Below are positions 18,200 to 27,211 of a stretch of DNA of 64,000 nt, one piece after another. The notes under the pieces are model-generated. The model was not told the origin of the DNA and did not search any database. It was given only the letters and a program-made list of their open reading frames with translations. This stretch comes from Chryseobacterium sp. StRB126 (GTDB lineage: Bacteria; Bacteroidota; Bacteroidia; Flavobacteriales; Weeksellaceae), in the NCBI RefSeq assembly GCF_000829375.1, contig NZ_AP014624.1:3906001-3970000 (forward strand). The letters are read 5' to 3'. Both the position numbers and the translations under genes were made by a program. The stretch's first letter is position 1. Every line of letters begins with the position of its first letter.

Positions 18200-18832
18200 T
18201 TAAAATCCACCAAAAACAATATTATCGTTTTCATCCTTTATTCTTTCTATAGAGTGGAGATCATGCTTATCAAAGCAAGGAATAATCTTCTCTTTTATGA
18301 ATACAGGAATCTTCATACGCTTTTCCAGATCCTCTGTTCGGGTATGACTTATAATTAAATATTCTTTTTCTTCTTCTAAAGTATTTAGTTCCTGTATTTC
18401 TTTTACTTCTTGTTTATAAATTTCATATTCCTGTTCGCTAATAAAAAAAATAAAACTTTTAGATTTAAATATCATTTCTTTTTTAGGCTGAATTAAAGAA
18501 TTTTTAATATCAGGTTCTATAATTTTCACTTGTCCTGCCCATTCATTGCAAGGTATAACTATGTAAGACTCTAGGAATAGTATTTCTTTATATATATCTT
18601 CTGCTTGTTGATTAAGATCATAATTCGCTATAGGAGACCAAAAATCTTGCACATTTTCAGTTTTTGGTAAAAAGAATATTTGTACTCCTCCCCATCCTAA
18701 GCTTATTCCAAAAATATCTTTTATCTTCCCATGCCCAAAGTCTTTTCCATAATTGGATAGAATAACTGAATCTTCATATGTAGAATCAAAGTAGCATATA
18801 GAGTAATTAAATTCTCGTTTTATATTCAGCAT
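18200..18832 (-). CDS. Hypothetical protein, tandem paralogue
   Basis: 210 residues, same family as the gene at 17509-18147, by eye around half identical. The N-terminal third differs most (the paralogue has WPPYIDY where this one has WSPIANY), while the PCNEWAGQVKIIEPDIKN segment is nearly unchanged. No signal peptide or membrane segment. It probably arose by tandem duplication. Function unknown; immunity-type role by context only. Confidence 0.65.
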   Translation of the reverse strand: MLNIKREFNYSICYFDSTYEDSVILSNYGKDFGHGKIKDIFGISLGWGGVQIFFLPKTENVQDFWSPIANYDLNQQAEDIYKEILFLESYIVIPCNEWAGQVKIIEPDIKNSLIQPKKEMIFKSKSFIFFISEQEYEIYKQEVKEIQELNTLEEEKEYLIISHTRTEDLEKRMKIPVFIKEKIIPCFDKHDLHSIERIKDENDNIVFGGF

Positions 18833-18868
18833 GTTATTATTTTAATTGTTTAATGTAATCGTAAATAG

Positions 18869-19336
18869 TTATTTTAAATCATCATCACTCAAAGAGTATG
18901 AAAAATAAGCATCGCCATCTTCATCAAGAATAAAAAATGTAACGATGTTATTTTGGAAATAAACCATGCATGGCATATTTGAATGTAAATAATTTTGTTC
19001 ACCCTCCGGATGTATAAACTCATTATTTTCATATTTAAAATTTACATACATAGCCGAAGAATAGTTCAACATAGAAGGTAATATTTTATTATGTTGCAGT
19101 TGATTAAAAGTATCTTCAGAAATAACAGTATAATCACATCTGGTTAATTCTGTATAAGGAAATTCCTCTTCTGTAAAAAATGGAAGTTCGTCGTCTATAA
19201 GTTCTTTTATTAATGCACTAACTGTCTCTAAAGAATGATCTCCCAACAAATATTGATCAATCAATGCCTGTGTATTATTGTAATAAAATCCTGATTTAGA
19301 TTTATTTAAATCTATTGGTGTTATCTCTATGGCCAT
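18869..19336 (-). CDS. Hypothetical protein
   Basis: 155 residues starting MAIEITPIDLNKSKSGFYYN. It is acidic and soluble, with a C-terminal beta-rich region (CMVYFQNNIVTFFILDEDGD) ending SYSLSDDDLK. Not recognised. It lies 36 bp upstream of the paralogous pair on the same strand and is likely the promoter-proximal gene of that group. Confidence 0.6.
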   Translation of the reverse strand: MAIEITPIDLNKSKSGFYYNNTQALIDQYLLGDHSLETVSALIKELIDDELPFFTEEEFPYTELTRCDYTVISEDTFNQLQHNKILPSMLNYSSAMYVNFKYENNEFIHPEGEQNYLHSNMPCMVYFQNNIVTFFILDEDGDAYFSYSLSDDDLK

Positions 19337-19619
19337 TTTAGTTTTATCCTAGTAATTTAGGAATTCCCTATGTAAATTTGGCTAAATTCGAAACTAAACG
19401 TGCTGACTCAAGCATCATCTACACAAATTTTCAGGCTTTACTATCGTCTGCCTCATCGGAGAACTGTATAAATGACTGATTGTCTCTATTGCTTTATCTT
19501 TATATCTGTTGAGAAAGCAATCACCTTATGAATTATATATTGAATTCTCTCAACATATGTAAACGTTTTGAAAAATGATTGAGGTTACCTTTGCTTCATC
19601 AATGTAAACCTTACCAATC

Positions 19620-20156
19620 ATGATTCATTTTAAAAATATCATATATAAAGGAAAGCTTCTTCTGGCTTCATTTATTTTTATATTGTTATTTTCAAGCTGT
19701 TTACAAACTAACAATGATAAAACCAACAAACAAAAAAATATGACAAGTATCGCATATAAGAACCCGGAAACTCTATTTGACCCTACTCCTTTTGCTTTTT
19801 CACATGCAGCAAGCAGCGTAGGTAACGGAAACTATGTATTTATATCCGGACAAAGTGGCGGTGAAGACTTACATCATAACCTCTCTGAAGATTTTAGACA
19901 ACAAGTTCAATTCGCTCTGCGAAACTTAGAAACAGTGCTTAAAGAATATGATTTGAAGCCTGATGATGTTCTGAAAATTACAGTACTCATTGTTGATCAC
20001 AATCAGGAGAGACTCAAGATATGGACAGAAGAAATGCATAAAGTATGGAAAAACAATAAGTTTCCAGCAAGTACTTTAATTCCTGTACCAGGATTAGCAC
20101 TGGATGGCATGATGATAGAAGTTGACGCCATTGCTTTTATGCCTCATAAAGAGTAG
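19620..20156 (+). CDS. RidA/YjgF-family lipoprotein
   Basis: 178 residues. The first 27 form a lipoprotein signal with lipobox LFSSC, so the mature protein should be anchored in the cell envelope. Residues about 42-175 are a RidA (YjgF/YER057c/UK114) domain: VFISGQSGGED, QVQFALRNLETVLKEYDLKPDDVLKITVLI, and the C-terminal FPASTLIPVPGLALDGMMIEVDAIA. The active-site arginine of imine-deaminating RidA (FPARS) is replaced here (FPAST), so classical 2-aminoacrylate deaminase activity is unlikely. Both the envelope location and the missing Arg are unusual. An internal ATG at 19740 would give a cytosolic form. Confidence 0.85.
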   Translation: MIHFKNIIYKGKLLLASFIFILLFSSCLQTNNDKTNKQKNMTSIAYKNPETLFDPTPFAFSHAASSVGNGNYVFISGQSGGEDLHHNLSEDFRQQVQFALRNLETVLKEYDLKPDDVLKITVLIVDHNQERLKIWTEEMHKVWKNNKFPASTLIPVPGLALDGMMIEVDAIAFMPHKE

Positions 20157-20225
20157 GTGTGTGAAGCATATTAATGTTTAGAATTAAAATAAGGTAATGA
20201 ATTGTTTCATTGAGAACATGATAAA

Positions 20226-20262
20226 AGGCTCGGGCAAAAATCTTCGATTTTTGCCCGAGCCT
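20226..20262. terminator. Bidirectional hairpin between convergent genes
   Basis: A perfect 17-bp stem (AGGCTCGGGCAAAAATC at 20226-20242, GATTTTTGCCCGAGCCT at 20246-20262, loop TTC) between the rightward RidA gene and the leftward kup gene. Confidence 0.8.
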
Positions 20263-20317
20263 ACCTTATAGCCATGGTTCAAAATAATATTGAATCTGTC
20301 TAATATAACAGTATCCT

Positions 20318-22270
20318 TTACCGTTTCCGCTCAAGTTTATTCTCTGCAAACGGAACCACCACTAATGGATATTGCTCTGTTTCAATATGGCTTTTATCCA
20401 GTCCGAAATTGATATAATCTTTTACAGAAAGATAACGTAGGTTATAATATCCTTTCATCACAAAATTCTTCCAGAATGGCATTCTGTTATCATAAGAAAG
20501 AAAGCTATCCATAATCATAAATTTAAAATCACCTATTTTATTCTGTTGATAAGCTTGTTCCAGAGAGTCTTCAACATCTACTTCATGATTTTCGATCATG
20601 TCATTAACAACCTGTTTGAAATAGTATCCAATTCTTGGGTCTTCACGAAATCCGAGATCAAACTGAACATAATACACATCATTTCTGATAATGGTTTCTA
20701 CAGAATATTTTTGAGCATAAGGCTCGTCCAGAATATTAACATGCACAAACCAATAGATATCGGCACGTTTTGGAAGCCCGAATTTTAGGATTGAATCCAT
20801 CAGCGTTTTTTCAATTCTTTTTTCAGAGTCCGAAGTGGTAAGATAAACCAGATTGGTAGCATATTTCGGAAGTTTTTCATCTGTACTTAGTTTGGCTAAC
20901 AATGGAAGATAATCTGAAAATTTCACAAAAGACAGAATATCCGATTTGATCTTTCTTCCCCGCCACCAGATATACATAACGGCAAATAATGAGAAACCAA
21001 GCAACAGGGTAATCCACCCGCCTTCTTTCACTTTTTGAAGATTAGCTGCTAAAAAACTTAATTCAATGGCTAAAAAAATCCCTGTAATTAAGATATTCAA
21101 TATAAAAGGGACTCTTTTTATACGAAGATAGGCATTGATTAAGATGGTACTCATCAACATAGTAAGGGTCACACTCAGTCCAAATGCTGCTTCCATTTTG
21201 GTACTTTCCTTAAAATAAAGTACCATTCCCACACATCCGCACATCAGAAACCAGTTGATAGCAGGAATATAAAGCTGCCCTTTCACATTACTTGGGAAAA
21301 GCACCATGTGTTTGGGCCATATATTGAGGCGTATCGCCTCATTAATCAATGTAAAACAGCCACTTATCAGTGCCTGAGAAGCAATAATGGTGGCTAATGT
21401 TGCAATACATAAGGCTAACCAGAAAATTGATTTCGGAACAATATGGTAAAAAGGGCTTAAGCTTCCCACTTCTTCTCCCACATGGTTTAAAAGCCATGTT
21501 GTTTGGCCTGCATAACAAAGAATAAGAGCAACTTTTATAAAAATCCAGGTGATTCTGATGTTATTTCTTCCACAATGTCCCATATCACTGTATAAAGCCT
21601 CTGCTCCGGTTGTACATAGAAAAATACTTCCCAGAAACCAGAATCCTTTAGGTTCATTCACCAGCATCTGATAGGCGTAATAAGGGTTTAAAGCTCTGAA
21701 AACTTCCCAGTTGTCCCCTATTGCCATCACACCTATGGTACCAATGAATCCAAACCAGATAATCATTGCCGGGCCAAAAACCTTCCCTATTTTATCTGTT
21801 CCAAACTGTTGAAAAATAAAGAGTAACACTAAAATTCCGATGATAACCGGAACGGTATTTAAACCAGGAACTACAGCCTGGACTCCTTCTACTGCTGAAG
21901 AAACAGAAATAGGCGGCGTGATGATTCCGTCCGCCATTAAGAAAGCACCGCCAGCCATCGCAATAAATACCAGCCACTTTCCGCTAAACCGCCGTACCAG
22001 TGCGTAAAGAGAAAAGATTCCACCTTCTCCTTTATTGTCAGCCTGTAGCGTAATGATGACATATTTTATCGTAGTCTGGAAAACCAGAGTCCAGAAAATA
22101 CAACTCAAGCTACCAAGTGCAATGGCTTCTGTGATGATCTTATTGTGAAAAACAGCATTGAGTGTATATAATGGAGAGGTCCCAATATCACCGAATACAA
22201 TTCCTATGGCGATCAGGGATCCTGCAAGGGTGATTTTCTTATGAAAATCTAGACTGTTCTGTCCGGACAT
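20318..22270 (-). CDS. kup: Kup-type potassium uptake transporter
   Basis: 650 residues, the usual length for Kup/HAK/KT transporters. The signature GIVFGDIGTSPLYTL is at about residues 21-35, followed by some twelve hydrophobic segments to about residue 435 and a hydrophilic C-terminal domain of about 200 residues (KYATNLVYLTTSDSEKRIEK). These inner-membrane proteins import K+ by proton symport and are important at low K+ or acidic pH. The family is unmistakable. The gene stands alone, convergent with the RidA lipoprotein gene across a strong hairpin. Confidence 0.95.
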   Translation of the reverse strand: MSGQNSLDFHKKITLAGSLIAIGIVFGDIGTSPLYTLNAVFHNKIITEAIALGSLSCIFWTLVFQTTIKYVIITLQADNKGEGGIFSLYALVRRFSGKWLVFIAMAGGAFLMADGIITPPISVSSAVEGVQAVVPGLNTVPVIIGILVLLFIFQQFGTDKIGKVFGPAMIIWFGFIGTIGVMAIGDNWEVFRALNPYYAYQMLVNEPKGFWFLGSIFLCTTGAEALYSDMGHCGRNNIRITWIFIKVALILCYAGQTTWLLNHVGEEVGSLSPFYHIVPKSIFWLALCIATLATIIASQALISGCFTLINEAIRLNIWPKHMVLFPSNVKGQLYIPAINWFLMCGCVGMVLYFKESTKMEAAFGLSVTLTMLMSTILINAYLRIKRVPFILNILITGIFLAIELSFLAANLQKVKEGGWITLLLGFSLFAVMYIWWRGRKIKSDILSFVKFSDYLPLLAKLSTDEKLPKYATNLVYLTTSDSEKRIEKTLMDSILKFGLPKRADIYWFVHVNILDEPYAQKYSVETIIRNDVYYVQFDLGFREDPRIGYYFKQVVNDMIENHEVDVEDSLEQAYQQNKIGDFKFMIMDSFLSYDNRMPFWKNFVMKGYYNLRYLSVKDYINFGLDKSHIETEQYPLVVVPFAENKLERKR

Positions 22271-22500
22271 AATGATTTAGTTTTTGATGCAAATTAATCA
22301 AATTCCAAATCGAAATGATACTTAATTTTTTTTAAAAAAAACAATTCAATAAAAATGATGACTATTTGACTTCAAAGGATAATATTTTCAAGAAAAAAAA
22401 CAATATAAAAAAGCTTAAAATCAATAACATACACTGCTTACCCTTAAAACAAAGCAATATGGAAATACAATCTTTGTTGTATCCTCTTTGAAATCAGAAT

Positions 22501-24180
22501 TTAAACCTGTACAGATGTTTTTAATTGTTCTACGAAATAGGAAGGAGTGAATCCTTTTTCTTTTTTAAAAGCATTCACAAATACTCGTGGAGTGGCATAT
22601 CCACACTCTTCTGCAAGATAGGCAATCTTGTACTCTCTGTAAATTGGGTTGGTGTAGAGCATTTTAATGATATAGTTAATACGAAGCTCATTGATATAAC
22701 TGGTGAAATTATGATTTTTGTAGATCTTTATGACCTCCGAAAGATACTTGGGATTGGTAGTAAGACTATTGGCCATCCAGGTAAGACTCAAATCCTTCCG
22801 TAGATATTTTTCTGAGGCTTCAAATTTTTCAAGCTTAAGAAGTAAGCCTTTTACGGTTTCATCTGTAATGGTAATAGAAGATTTTATATCATTATTTCTC
22901 TCTACTACTGGTTCTATTTGATTTCCTTCATTTTCCTGACTTATTTTCTCAATCAGATCTTTATATTTTTTATGAATAATCTTATTGCTTCTTCTTCGAT
23001 AGATCAGCATTCCTCCGGTGATAAGACTGAGGATAATAATAGAAATAAAAACAATTATATTTACCTTTTTCTCTCCGTTGATTTTAGTTTCCGAAATGAT
23101 CTTTTTTACAGGAACTTCTACGGCTTCTTTTTCTATGGAATTGATACTGTCATTCAATTTTGAAAAAAGATCAAGATATTTTTGAGATGTTGGGCTATCC
23201 CCAATCCCCAGATAAGATTTCGCCAATACCATATATCCTACTCTCCGATTATAAGGCATGCTGTTAGACTTCTCCAAAGCCAGCATACTCTCTCCATATT
23301 CTATTGCTTTTTGATAATCTTTTTTCATTTGATAAAACTCCTGGAGTGCCTGATACAAATCTATTTTTGTCTCTGGATTTACTTCTCCTTTAATAATATC
23401 AAGCTGCTTTAAAGCTTCCATAAAATAGAATTCAGACCGTTTAACATCCCTTCCTTTATTTCTGGAGTCCCTGTAATGAATCCCCAGATTCATATTTACG
23501 GATATCAGCATATCAATCTTCTGCTCTAAAGGAACATCTTTACTCTTATCACTTACTTTTAAAATTTCTTCTCTGCTTTTTTCCAAAGAGTACAAGACTT
23601 TTTCATCCGATCGCCCCTGGTAATACGGTGCCATGTTGTAATAGACCAAAGAAGTCTGATAATACCTTTGATTTGTTTCAAGAATCAGTTTTGCATATTT
23701 CAGAGCAGTTTCATATTCCTTTAAGCTCACATCGTATAAGCCTAGGTTCTCATGTAATATTGCTCTTTTATTGTATAAAATAGATAATGTTTTATAATCT
23801 TTCTGGTTCACTGCCAAATCTCTGACTCTGTCTGAGATTTCCAAAGCCTTTTGATAGTCATAATCTTGGGAATAAATCAACATTATATTTTTTATTGCCT
23901 CCAGTTCTCCTTTTTCACATCCCTCAGCCTTAGCAAGATCATTTGCTTTTTGAAACAGTGCTAGAGCCTCTTTACTTTTCCCGTTGTTATTAAGAGAGGT
24001 TGCCTGATCTATTAATTGGTCTATATTTTCATTTCCGGGGCATGAAATTACTGCACCATTTACGAAGGAAAAAGAAAAGAAAAACAACAAACAGATAAAA
24101 GTAGAGTACAATCTTCGAAAAAACGGATTACTACTTTTCCAAACAAACCGAGATATTTGCAAAAGTAATTTTTTAGCCAT
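22501..24180 (-). CDS. TPR sensor with membrane segment and AraC-type HTH domain
   Basis: 559 residues from the ATG at 24180 (MAKKLLLQISRFVWK); an in-frame ATG at 24237 is less likely. An N-terminal hydrophobic segment (FICLLFFFSFSFVNGA) exports a TPR-rich region (ALALFQKANDLAKAEG, SLKEYETALKYAKLIL). A transmembrane helix lies near residues 373-395 (VNIIVFISIIILSLITGGML). The cytoplasmic C-terminus is an AraC-type HTH (SLTWMANSLTTNPKYLSEVI ... AYLAEECGYATPRVFVNAFK). This makes a one-protein transmembrane sensor-regulator, a design common in Chryseobacterium. The ligand and targets are unknown. A tandem paralogue follows upstream. Confidence 0.88.
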   Translation of the reverse strand: MAKKLLLQISRFVWKSSNPFFRRLYSTFICLLFFFSFSFVNGAVISCPGNENIDQLIDQATSLNNNGKSKEALALFQKANDLAKAEGCEKGELEAIKNIMLIYSQDYDYQKALEISDRVRDLAVNQKDYKTLSILYNKRAILHENLGLYDVSLKEYETALKYAKLILETNQRYYQTSLVYYNMAPYYQGRSDEKVLYSLEKSREEILKVSDKSKDVPLEQKIDMLISVNMNLGIHYRDSRNKGRDVKRSEFYFMEALKQLDIIKGEVNPETKIDLYQALQEFYQMKKDYQKAIEYGESMLALEKSNSMPYNRRVGYMVLAKSYLGIGDSPTSQKYLDLFSKLNDSINSIEKEAVEVPVKKIISETKINGEKKVNIIVFISIIILSLITGGMLIYRRRSNKIIHKKYKDLIEKISQENEGNQIEPVVERNNDIKSSITITDETVKGLLLKLEKFEASEKYLRKDLSLTWMANSLTTNPKYLSEVIKIYKNHNFTSYINELRINYIIKMLYTNPIYREYKIAYLAEECGYATPRVFVNAFKKEKGFTPSYFVEQLKTSVQV

Positions 24181-24286
24181 AAAATGATATTTTATATTGA
24201 ATTGGTATTTTTCACGATCCCGACAGTCAAAAAACATAAAAGGACTGAAAGGGCTCTTCAGAATTGAGCTGTAAAGGATTGAAAAT

Positions 24287-25937
24287 TTATGCAGAAACTT
24301 TCAATTGCTCCACAAAGTAAGAAGGTGTGAAACCTGTTTCTTTTTTGAAAGCATTTACAAATACTTTGGGAGTTGTATATCCACATTCTTCTGCCAAATA
24401 AGCGATCTTGTATTCTCTATATATTGGATTTTCATAAAGCTTCCTGATGATGTAGTTAATCCGTAGCTCGTTGATATAACTGGTAAAATTACTTTCTCTG
24501 TAAATCTTAATAACCTCTGAAAGGTATTTTGGATTGGTATTGAGATGATTGGACATCCAGGTAAGGCTCATATCCTTTCGAAGATATTTCTCTGATTTCT
24601 CAAATTTTTCAAGTTTAATTAACAGAGCTTTTACTGTTTCATCAGTAATGACAATGGATGATTTGGTTTCATCATTTTTAAGATTGGGCAATACCTCTGC
24701 TTCCCTCACTTCTTTTGTTTCCTCATTGATCTTAGTAATCAATTCCTCATATTTCTTGTGAATGATTCTTTTTTTCCTTCTCCAAAGGATAATGCTTACT
24801 ATTATAGCAATAAGGACCATAACACTGGTGATAATCAGTTGTTTTTTAGAATTCTCCTTGTGTCCTTTGTCTACCTCTGCAACCATTTTCTTTATCGTAG
24901 TATCAGCATTTGTCCTACCCGCAGTGGTTATACTATCCTTAAGATTAGTATATTCTCTCATATAATATTTAGACTTCTCTTTTTCACCAATTTCCATATA
25001 ACAGGTAGCTAAAAACTCAAAAGACTCCACTCTTGAAGATGGCCGCCTTTGCTGCTTTTCCAATTGTAATGAACGATTGGCATAGTCAATGGACTTTTGA
25101 TATTCCTTTTTTTCCATATACAGCCAGCTCAGTTGATTCAAAAGCGTAGTTTGTGGGCGGATAGGCAAAGCCTTCGTTTCCTCCTGAAGTTTTTCTGCTT
25201 TCAGAAGATTTTTTTTCTGCCAATTCCAGATTACCTTTTTCATCAGAATGCTCCAGATAAAACATACCTAAACGGGTATAGGTAAATATGACTTCGGTAT
25301 ATTTAATCTGATTAGATATTTCTCCGTTATTATCTTTTATTTTCAGACCCACTTCCAAAGCTTTATTAAGATAGTACACTGTTGAATCCTTGTATCTTTT
25401 CTTTTGGAATTGATGATCCATACTAATATAGTAAGAATGTAGATCCATATAGCATTGAGTCAATCTTAGGTATTTTCTGTCTGGATTCTTTATCGTCTTT
25501 GCAAATCTGACGGCTATTTCTACATCCTTTTTACTGGCAGTATCAAGACCTATATACATTAAAGCCAATGCATTACTCCTATATATACCGGATATGACTC
25601 CCGTGGGATCTTCCTTCTTATTTTGAATTATTTTTTTAAGTTCATTACCCAATTCAACAATCTCCTTATTTTTATCCTGCATACTATATGCACCTATCAA
25701 ATAATTACCACTTAATAAGATCCCATTTTCAAACTTTAGTTTTTCTGACACTGCCTTTAATTGAAGCAACATGCTTTCCTGTTGTTTTAAATCTATAGAA
25801 TCACCATTTGCTTTGATGTATTTCAGTTTCTTAATAATCACATCTTTTGTGATAGGTTCAGAGCCCTCCTTTTTTACATTTTGGGCAAATGCTGAGTAAA
25901 AGGCAAAAAGAATAAAAAATAAATAGATTTTTTTCAT
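24287..25937 (-). pseudogene. Tandem paralogue of the TPR-AraC sensor, split by a frameshift
   Basis: Two overlapping frames make up one gene. The first (25937 to about 25209) has a signal peptide (MKKIYLFFILFAFYSAFA) and TPR helices. The second (to 24287) has further TPRs, a transmembrane helix (LIITSVMVLIAIIVSIIL) and an AraC-type HTH very close to that of the neighbouring gene. They join at an eight-base A run (25209-25216): with seven A the chain reads LELAEK then NLLKAEKLQEETKAL. The intact protein would be about 550 residues. It is either a recent mutation, a slippage-switchable gene, or a base-calling error. The HTH alone would lose its sensor if the break is real. Confidence 0.85.
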
Positions 25938-26372
25938 TAGGGAATAGGGATTAGCTTTTAGAGTGAGAATTTAATAGGGTAAAAACAACAGCGATACCAA
26001 CATTTATATTAGAATAAAAAAGAAGTTTAGCAACTATCATATATATATTAATATGCTTTTATTATTAAAAAATTCATAGTAATTCATTTTTTAGTTTCAA
26101 TACATCACAAACCCCCATCATATTGATTTTTTCCTATAGCACACCCTGTTTTCGATTATCATTTGTACAAATTTAATGAAATATACTTTCCAAAAATACA
26201 AATACCTACTTACTATTTTTCTTTATTATACAGAAATATTTTAAAAAAACACAACACATTGATTTACAGTATTCAAAAATTGTAAAATAGATTAAACAGC
26301 ATATGAAATTTTCCGAATTATTCCTGTACTAGACTTGTACAGACATTGTGGTAATCATAATATTGCATTAAA
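25938..26372. other. Intergenic region, nothing recognised
   Basis: About 435 bases of extremely AT-rich sequence between divergent genes (the leftward TPR-AraC gene and rightward surface-protein cluster). It should contain both promoters, but I cannot place them confidently. No RNA gene or coding frame seen. Confidence 0.5.
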
Positions 26373-26972
26373 ATGATAACTGATTCTGAAAATAACATGA
26401 TGAACCAACACTTCTCTCTACATTTATTTGGAGGGAGAAGGTTTTTCTTATTGATCTTGTTGCTGATGAACTTTCAGATCGTACAGGCTATTTGTAAACA
26501 TCATGAGGCTCCTTCATCAGAGCCTTCTCCCTCATCAAATGAATTATTTATTTCTGAGGGCACCGTAGTTTCAGGTATGGAACAAATATATGCTCCAAGT
26601 TCCAAAAAAGAAAAAATAAAGAAAACTTTCAAAAGAAAGAATTTAACAGTATCCAACACAAGAAAACAGAAAAAAGAGAAGATTACTTCTCAAAGAGTTG
26701 AGAACAGCCCTAAAGCCGTATCAATCTTCATCAGGAATACTCCATCAGAAAAATCTCTATTGGCTATTTCCGACCATGATAAGCAGATTGTAAGACCCAA
26801 CCAGCATACGATGAAATTCCTTCTGTTTGGGGCAGAAAACAAAACACTGGGATTAATGAGTCTACTGGACATTTTTCTGAAAAAGATTTATAAAGATCAG
26901 TGGTTTTTCAATCTAACGTTTTCCCAAAATTTCAACCGTCCACCACCATTCCTCAAAAGGGCTACCGTTTAA
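26373..26972 (+). CDS. Hypothetical exported protein at head of the surface-protein cluster
   Basis: 199 residues from the first ATG; starts at 26397 or 26400 (MMNQHFSLHLFGGRR) are equally possible and would place the hydrophobic segment (FFLLILLLMNFQIVQA) in normal signal-peptide position. The mature part is very basic (KKEKIKKTFKRKN, RKQKKEKITSQR) with no recognised domain and ends RPPPFLKRATV. It precedes the cluster of YDT-motif surface genes on the same strand by 240 bp. Role unknown. A membrane-bound form is possible if the signal is not cleaved. Confidence 0.6.
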   Translation: MITDSENNMMNQHFSLHLFGGRRFFLLILLLMNFQIVQAICKHHEAPSSEPSPSSNELFISEGTVVSGMEQIYAPSSKKEKIKKTFKRKNLTVSNTRKQKKEKITSQRVENSPKAVSIFIRNTPSEKSLLAISDHDKQIVRPNQHTMKFLLFGAENKTLGLMSLLDIFLKKIYKDQWFFNLTFSQNFNRPPPFLKRATV

Positions 26973-27211
26973 TTCAATTCATCAGGTAGTTTCCATTCTT
27001 TTATTCAGCGAAAAATTCAGCATAGTTCATCCATTTCGCCGGGTTTATCCGAAGCGAACAGGGAGTAGCATGTATTGACTCAATAAAACAGATGATGATA
27101 TTTTAAATCATAAGAAAAGAATATTACACTGCAAACCTAAGCCTAAAAAAAACTTGAAAGAATAAAAACACATCAGGGTTCACCCTGACATACATTTAAA
27201 CCCCTCTTAAA

